A stretch of 18,247 bases of DNA from positions 1-18,247 of the forward strand of contig JACCQS010000069.1 of NCBI GenBank assembly GCA_013814015.1. Direction: 5' to 3'. This DNA is from Geodermatophilaceae bacterium. Its GTDB lineage: Bacteria; Actinomycetota; Actinomycetes; Mycobacteriales; Geodermatophilaceae. Numbering within the stretch: position 1 is the first letter of the stretch; every line of letters begins with the position of its first letter. A program made the translations under genes and the position numbers. The notes beneath the pieces were generated by a model that did no database searches, had not been told where the DNA came from, and worked only from the letters and a program-made list of their open reading frames with translations. Of this stretch, positions 14,140 to 18,247 are shown piece by piece.

Positions 14140-15375
14140 ATGAGCGTCTCGACGAGTCAGGCCGCACGCGGAGAGCGGATCGGCGGATGGATCGACGCCT
14201 GGATCGAGGCGCACGGCAGCGAGCTGATCGAGACGCGGCGCGCGATTCACGCTTTCCCCGAACTCGGGTACGTGGAGCACCGGACCACCGACCTTGTCGT
14301 CGGCCAGCTCCAAGCAGCCGGACTGCAGCCAACCGTGCTCGAACACGGCACCGGCGCCATCTGCGACATCGGCAACGACGGCCCGGTGGTGGTCCTGCGC
14401 GCAGACATCGACGCCTTACCGCTCTTCGACGTCAAGGATGTGCCCTACAAGTCTCAAATCGACGGAGTGGCGCACGCCTGCGGGCACGACGCGCACACGG
14501 CGATCTTGCTCGGCGTCGCCCGACTGCTCACTGAGCTTGCCGCGTCCGGTGAACTGGGAGCCTCGGTCAACCCGCGTGGACGCGTCCGATGCGTGTTTCA
14601 GCCGGCCGAGGAACAAGTACCCGGCGGCGCCCTCGCGGTGCTGAAGACCGGCGCCCTGGACGGGGCGCTGGCCGCCTTCGCCGTGCACTGCGATCCGACC
14701 CTGGACGTGGGCAATGTGGGACTCAAGGCGGGGCCGATCACGGCGGCCTGCGATGCCCTCAAGGTGACTCTGACCGGCCCCGGCGGGCATACGGCTCGGC
14801 CGCACATGACCGTCGATCTGGTCGATGCCCTGGGCCGGGTGATCACCGCGACTCCAGGACTGCTCTCGCGCCAGATCGACCCCCGGGCCGGCTTGTCGCT
14901 GGTCTGGGGTGCCGTCGGTGCCGGTATCGCAGCCAACACGATTCCCGACAGCGGCTCCCTGCACGGAACGGTACGACTGCTGGACCGCAACTCCTGGGAC
15001 GAGGCGGAGAAGTTGATCCGTCGGCTGATCGCCGAGATCGTCGCACCAACCGGAGCAGAGGTACAGATCGACTACCAGCGGGGCGTACCCCCGGTTGTCA
15101 ATGCTCCGAGCGCGATCGCGGTGCTCTCCGCCGCCGCGCGGGAGACCGTCGGCGCAGCCGGTGTCCGGTCGACCGAACAGAGTCTGGGCGGGGAGGATTT
15201 CGCCTGGTACGCCGACCATGCGCCGATCGGGCTGGCCCGGTTGGGTACCTATGGCGGTGGCCCCCAACTGGATCTGCACCGTGGCTCCTTCGACATCGAC
15301 GAGCGGGCTCTCTCGGTCGGGGTCGGGTTGCTGGCCCGAACCGCCCTGCGGGCGCTGGCCGAGGAAACCGGCTAG
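14140..15375 (+). CDS. M20-family amidohydrolase (N-acyl-amino-acid / aminoacylase type)
   Basis: Metal-dependent hydrolase that removes an acyl or aromatic group from an amino acid amide, of the IAA-amino-acid hydrolase/hippurate hydrolase branch. 411 residues from ATG 14140. GTG 14131, with AGAGGA 11 bases upstream, is an alternative start adding three residues. Visible elements: RRAIHAFPELGY (33-44), VLRADIDALP (85-94), HACGHDAHTA with metal ligands Cys114 and His116, FQPAEE with catalytic Glu157 and ligand Glu158, AVHCDP with His183, the dimerisation-domain motif GPGGHTARPH (213-222) and DLHRGSFDID with His380. As I recall, mycobacteria carry two such genes (amiA1, amiB1) next to the purine phosphorylase and mutase genes, matching this position. 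The natural substrate is not predictable. mutA follows after 10 bases, so the genes are probably co-transcribed. Confidence 0.93.
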   Translation: MSVSTSQAARGERIGGWIDAWIEAHGSELIETRRAIHAFPELGYVEHRTTDLVVGQLQAAGLQPTVLEHGTGAICDIGNDGPVVVLRADIDALPLFDVKDVPYKSQIDGVAHACGHDAHTAILLGVARLLTELAASGELGASVNPRGRVRCVFQPAEEQVPGGALAVLKTGALDGALAAFAVHCDPTLDVGNVGLKAGPITAACDALKVTLTGPGGHTARPHMTVDLVDALGRVITATPGLLSRQIDPRAGLSLVWGAVGAGIAANTIPDSGSLHGTVRLLDRNSWDEAEKLIRRLIAEIVAPTGAEVQIDYQRGVPPVVNAPSAIAVLSAAARETVGAAGVRSTEQSLGGEDFAWYADHAPIGLARLGTYGGGPQLDLHRGSFDIDERALSVGVGLLARTALRALAEETG

Positions 15376-15385
15376 CGGGGTCGCC

Positions 15386-17383
15386 ATGGCGCAGCCTCCG
15401 AATCCATCCCCGCCAACGGCGGAAGAAGTCGCCGCGCCGGAAGAGGTGACCGCGCCGGAGGAGCTGGCCCTGGCCGCCGGCTTCCCCGAGTCCGATCGGG
15501 AGCAATGGCGGAAACTGGTGACCACCGTGCTGCGCCGTTCCGGTCTGGCCGAGCCCCCCGAGCCGGTCGAGGATGCCCTGCGCACATCGGTTGGCATCGG
15601 GATCGACATCGAGCCGTTGTATGTCGCGAAGGACGCGGGCGAACTTCCGCAACGGGTCGGAGTGCCCGGCCTTGCGCCGTTCGTGCGTGGCGGGCAGGCC
15701 GGGCACCGGCAGCACACCGGCTGGGACGTACGTGCCCGCCATGCCCATCCCGATGTCGCGGTCACCCGCGAGGCGATCGGAACCGATCTGGACAACGGGG
15801 TGACCTCGTTGTGGCTGGTGCTCGGCCAGGGCGCGATTCCCGTGAAAGGCTTGAAAGAGGTTCTGGCCGAAGTACTACTCGACGTGGCTCCGGTTGTGCT
15901 GCAGGCCGGTACGGCGACCGCGCAGGCTGCGGATGTGTTCTTCGAGCTGGCGGCCGCCGGAAGGGTCGAGGCACCTGAGCTGGTCGGAAATCTCGGCGCG
16001 GACCCGTACGGAGATTCCATCCGTACCGGCTCGAACCCTGATCTGTCGTTGGCGACCGCGCTGGCTCGTCGGTGCCATGACGAGTTCCCGCAGATGCGCG
16101 CAATCGTGGTGGATGGCACCGTGTTCCACGATGTAGGTGCCGGGGTTGCGGAGGAACTGGGCTGCTCCCTTGCCGCCGGAGTCGGTTACCTGCGTGCGCT
16201 GACCGACGGCGGCCTGGACGTCGATTCGGCGTTCGTGGCCCTGGACTTCCGGCACTCCGCCGCTGCCGACCAGTTCCTGACCATCGCCGCACTCCGGGCC
16301 GGCCGCCGCCTGTGGAACCGGGTCGGCGAAGTCTGCGGCGCGTCTGTCGCCGTACGCGGTCAACGACAGCATGCGGTCACCTCGTCGGTGATGATGACCC
16401 GTCGTGATCCGTGGGTGAACATGTTGCGTACCACCCTCGCTTGCTTTGCAGCCGGAGTCGGAGGTGCCGACGCGGTCACGGTGCTGCCGTTCGACAGCGA
16501 GCTCGGGCTGCCGGACTCCTTTGCGCGCCGGATCGCCCGCAACACCCAGACCTTGCTCATGGAGGAGGGCCATCTCGCCCGAGTCCTGGACCCGGCCGGC
16601 GGGTCCTGGTACGTCGAGTCATTGACCGAGCAGTTGGCCGCCGCCGCGTGGGACTGGTTCACCGAGATCGAGCGGGTCGGGGGATTGGCCGCAGCGATGT
16701 CCAGCGGCCTGGTCGCCGAACGGATCGGCTCGGTGTGGACGGCTCGTCGGGATCGGCTGGCGCACCGCAGCGAGCCGATCACCGGCGTGAGCGAGTTCCC
16801 CAACCTGGGCGAGCAGCTGCCGGTACGCGAACCCTACCCAGCTGTGTCGGCCGTTGCCGGCCCCCCGGTCCTGCCGGTAGTGCGATCAGCGGAGGACTTC
16901 GAAGCTCTACGCGACCGGGTGGATGCCGTTGCAAACGAAGGGGATTTCCGGCCAGCGGTGTTCCTGGCCTCGCTTGGCTCGATCTCCGCTTCGACGGCGC
17001 GTGCATCGTTTGCGGCGAACCTGTTCCGGGCCGCTGGACTTGATACCCCCAGTAACGGGGCCGATGACGGTGACGACGCAGCCGTCGTGTCCGCCTTCAC
17101 CGCGTCCGGGACCACCGTGGCGTGTTTGTGCGGCACCGACGAGGCCTACGCCCAGCGGGCCGACGCGCTCGCCGAGAAACTGAGCCAGGCAGGCGCGACC
17201 CAGGTCTGGGTCTCCGGGCCGCCCAATTCTGGCGGTTTGCGTCAAAACCGCCAGAATTCAGCGCAGCTCGGTAATGCCGCTCGGATCGATGGACACGTCT
17301 TCACCGGTTGTGATGCCCTGGCCGTGCTGAGCGCGGTGCTCGACGAACTCGGCGTGGCCGAGGAGGGAGGTGGCCGTACATGA
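15386..17383 (+). CDS. mutA: Methylmalonyl-CoA mutase small (beta) subunit
   Basis: Non-catalytic subunit of the heterodimeric, B12-dependent mutase that interconverts succinyl-CoA and (R)-methylmalonyl-CoA. 665 residues from ATG 15386. It has a barrel domain (about 35-480) with family stretches such as TSLWLVLGQG, GNLGADPYG, SSVMMTRRDPWVNMLR, VLPFDSELGLPDSFARRIARNTQTLL and DPAGGSWYVESLT, then a linker and a C-terminal B12-domain-like region (about 535-655). That region lacks the cobalt-ligand motif DxHxxG, as expected for MutA. The N-terminal 35 residues are Pro/Glu-rich, with AAPEEV and TAPEEL in tandem, and are probably disordered. Residues 614-625 (NSGGLRQNRQNS) are encoded by a perfect palindrome and look like an insertion. 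The gene overlaps mutB by 4 bases (ATGA). Confidence 0.95.
   Translation: MAQPPNPSPPTAEEVAAPEEVTAPEELALAAGFPESDREQWRKLVTTVLRRSGLAEPPEPVEDALRTSVGIGIDIEPLYVAKDAGELPQRVGVPGLAPFVRGGQAGHRQHTGWDVRARHAHPDVAVTREAIGTDLDNGVTSLWLVLGQGAIPVKGLKEVLAEVLLDVAPVVLQAGTATAQAADVFFELAAAGRVEAPELVGNLGADPYGDSIRTGSNPDLSLATALARRCHDEFPQMRAIVVDGTVFHDVGAGVAEELGCSLAAGVGYLRALTDGGLDVDSAFVALDFRHSAAADQFLTIAALRAGRRLWNRVGEVCGASVAVRGQRQHAVTSSVMMTRRDPWVNMLRTTLACFAAGVGGADAVTVLPFDSELGLPDSFARRIARNTQTLLMEEGHLARVLDPAGGSWYVESLTEQLAAAAWDWFTEIERVGGLAAAMSSGLVAERIGSVWTARRDRLAHRSEPITGVSEFPNLGEQLPVREPYPAVSAVAGPPVLPVVRSAEDFEALRDRVDAVANEGDFRPAVFLASLGSISASTARASFAANLFRAAGLDTPSNGADDGDDAAVVSAFTASGTTVACLCGTDEAYAQRADALAEKLSQAGATQVWVSGPPNSGGLRQNRQNSAQLGNAARIDGHVFTGCDALAVLSAVLDELGVAEEGGGRT
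17225..17258. repeat. Perfect 34-base palindrome inside mutA
   Basis: AATTCTGGCGGTTT (17225-17238) and AAACCGCCAGAATT (17245-17258) are perfect 14-base inverted repeats around the loop GCGTCA. The palindrome starts exactly on a codon boundary and keeps the frame open. It falls between two conserved elements of the MutA C-terminal domain (QVWVSGPP before, DGHVFTGCDALAVL after). No other perfect inverted repeat of this size was noticed in any coding region of the window. Confidence 0.9.
17362..17370 (+). promoter_or_regulatory. Strong ribosome binding site of mutB
   Basis: GGAGGGAGG lies 9 bases before the ATG of mutB, inside the last codons of mutA. A strong independent site plus a 4-base overlap suggests that the large subunit is translated efficiently, as needed for a 1:1 complex. 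Confidence 0.75.
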
Positions 17384-18247
17384 CATCGGTGATCCCGGAC
17401 TTCGGCGACGTCGGGCTCGGGCCCCTTCCGGTCGATGCACCCGGATCGGTGCAGTGGGCCGAGCAGTTCGAGGCAAGCACCGGGTGCACCGTCGCCGATG
17501 CCAGTTGGAGTACGCCCGAAGGCATCACGGTGCCGCCGCTCTACACCAGCGACGACCTGGTGGGTCTGGACTTCCTCGGGGGCTACCCGGGGATCAAGCC
17601 GTACCTGCGTGGGCCGTACCCGACGATGTACACGACCCAACCCTGGACCATCCGCCAGTACGCCGGGTTCTCCACGGCGGCGGCGTCGAACGCCTTCTAT
17701 CGGCGCAACCTCGCAGCCGGGCAGAAGGGGCTGTCCGTCGCCTTCGACCTACCGACCCACCGCGGGTACGACTCCGATCACCCGCGGGTCCCGGGCGATG
17801 TAGGCATGGCCGGAGTGGCGATCGACTCGATCCTGGACATGCGCCAGCTCTTCGACGGCATCCCACTCGACGAGATGTCGGTGTCGATGACGATGAACGG
17901 CGCGGTACTTCCGGTGCTCGCCCTCTACATCGCGGCTGCCGAGGAGCAGGGTGTTGCCCCCGACCAACTCTCGGGGACGATCCAGAACGACATCCTCAAG
18001 GAGTTCATGGTCCGTAACACCTACATCTACCCACCCGGGCCATCGATGCAGGTGGTGAGCGACATCTTCAGCTACACCGCGCAGAAGATGCCGAAATACA
18101 ACTCGATCTCCATCTCGGGTTACCACATCCAGGAGGCGGGTGCGACCGCCGACCTGGAGTTGGCATACACATTGGCCGACGGGATGGAGTACATCCGCGC
18201 GGGCCAGGCGGCCGGACTGGACATCGACGTCTTCGCGCCTCGGCTGT
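17380..18247 (+). CDS. mutB: Methylmalonyl-CoA mutase large (alpha) subunit, 5' part
   Basis: Catalytic subunit of methylmalonyl-CoA mutase. The first 289 codons are in the window, of a family that is usually about 730 residues; the gene runs off the right edge with an open frame. ATG 17380 overlaps the mutA stop and has GGAGGGAGG upstream. The N-terminal segment has the residues that contact MutA and CoA: YPTMYTTQPWTIRQYAGFS (the Tyr that stacks on the corrin and the CoA-binding region), FDLPTHRGYDSDHPRV, TIQNDILKEFMVRNTYIYPP (the Arg that holds the substrate carboxylate) and ISGYHIQEAGA (the active-site His, His244 in the Propionibacterium enzyme). All expected residues are present. The cobalamin-binding C-terminal domain lies outside the window, so full integrity cannot be judged. 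Confidence 0.97.
   Translation, partial: MTSVIPDFGDVGLGPLPVDAPGSVQWAEQFEASTGCTVADASWSTPEGITVPPLYTSDDLVGLDFLGGYPGIKPYLRGPYPTMYTTQPWTIRQYAGFSTAAASNAFYRRNLAAGQKGLSVAFDLPTHRGYDSDHPRVPGDVGMAGVAIDSILDMRQLFDGIPLDEMSVSMTMNGAVLPVLALYIAAAEEQGVAPDQLSGTIQNDILKEFMVRNTYIYPPGPSMQVVSDIFSYTAQKMPKYNSISISGYHIQEAGATADLELAYTLADGMEYIRAGQAAGLDIDVFAPRL

Noticed and set aside
14416..16119. 567-codon open frame on the minus strand
   Set aside because: It is antisense to the amidohydrolase and mutA genes, which are both complete and convincing; the translation is low-complexity.
1..18247. CRISPR arrays, tRNA or rRNA genes, insertion sequences, phage or defence genes
   Set aside because: No regularly spaced repeats, cloverleaf-like segments, transposase or defence motifs were found; all long frames are accounted for by metabolic and transport genes.

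Overview
The window is a gene-dense, high-GC stretch of an actinobacterial chromosome, with strong G/C preference at third codon positions, many GTG starts and several start codons that sit right at a -10-like box. The gene set and order resemble the nucleoside-salvage region of mycobacteria (recalled there: deoA, add, a conserved hypothetical, upp, a phosphosugar mutase, a purine nucleoside phosphorylase and M20 amidohydrolases). Here that set is combined with an ABC exporter, an aldehyde dehydrogenase pair and methylmalonyl-CoA mutase. The genus cannot be fixed from the sequence. No RNA gene, insertion sequence, phage gene or CRISPR array was seen, and no gap without a gene exceeds about 155 bases.

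Layout. Bases 1-852 hold the 3' part of deoA (thymidine phosphorylase). 999-2740 is a two-gene ABC-2 type exporter (ATPase and permease). It converges on an alpha/beta hydrolase (2790-3602, minus), which is divergent from add (adenosine deaminase, 3696-4817). add converges on a long minus-strand operon read from 9632 down to 4904: deoC, a full-length aldehyde dehydrogenase, a truncated non-catalytic aldehyde dehydrogenase-like protein, and a 450-residue conserved protein made of two tandem repeats. upp (9679-10302) is divergent from deoC. It converges on a second minus-strand operon read from 13976 down to 10398: a histidine phosphatase, a MaoC-type hydratase, purine nucleoside phosphorylase and a phosphosugar mutase. 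From 14140 to the end, an M20 amidohydrolase is followed by mutA and the start of mutB, all on the plus strand.

How the genes work together. Most of the window can be read as one nucleoside catabolism and salvage module. Add deaminates (deoxy)adenosine. DeoA and the purine phosphorylase split nucleosides into base plus (deoxy)ribose-1-phosphate. The mutase would move the phosphate to C5. DeoC cleaves deoxyribose-5-phosphate to glyceraldehyde-3-phosphate and acetaldehyde, and the aldehyde dehydrogenase pair next to it would oxidise the acetaldehyde to acetate. Upp recovers uracil. MutAB is a separate pathway (methylmalonyl-CoA/succinyl-CoA interconversion).

The points most worth following up are: the aldehyde dehydrogenase pair, which looks like a two-gene version of the fused ALDH16 architecture; a perfect 34-base palindrome inserted in frame near the 3' end of mutA; the deoC/upp intergenic region, where two apparently leaderless promoters lie back to back in 46 bases; hairpins sharing the same octamers at two convergent gene junctions; and the internally duplicated conserved protein.
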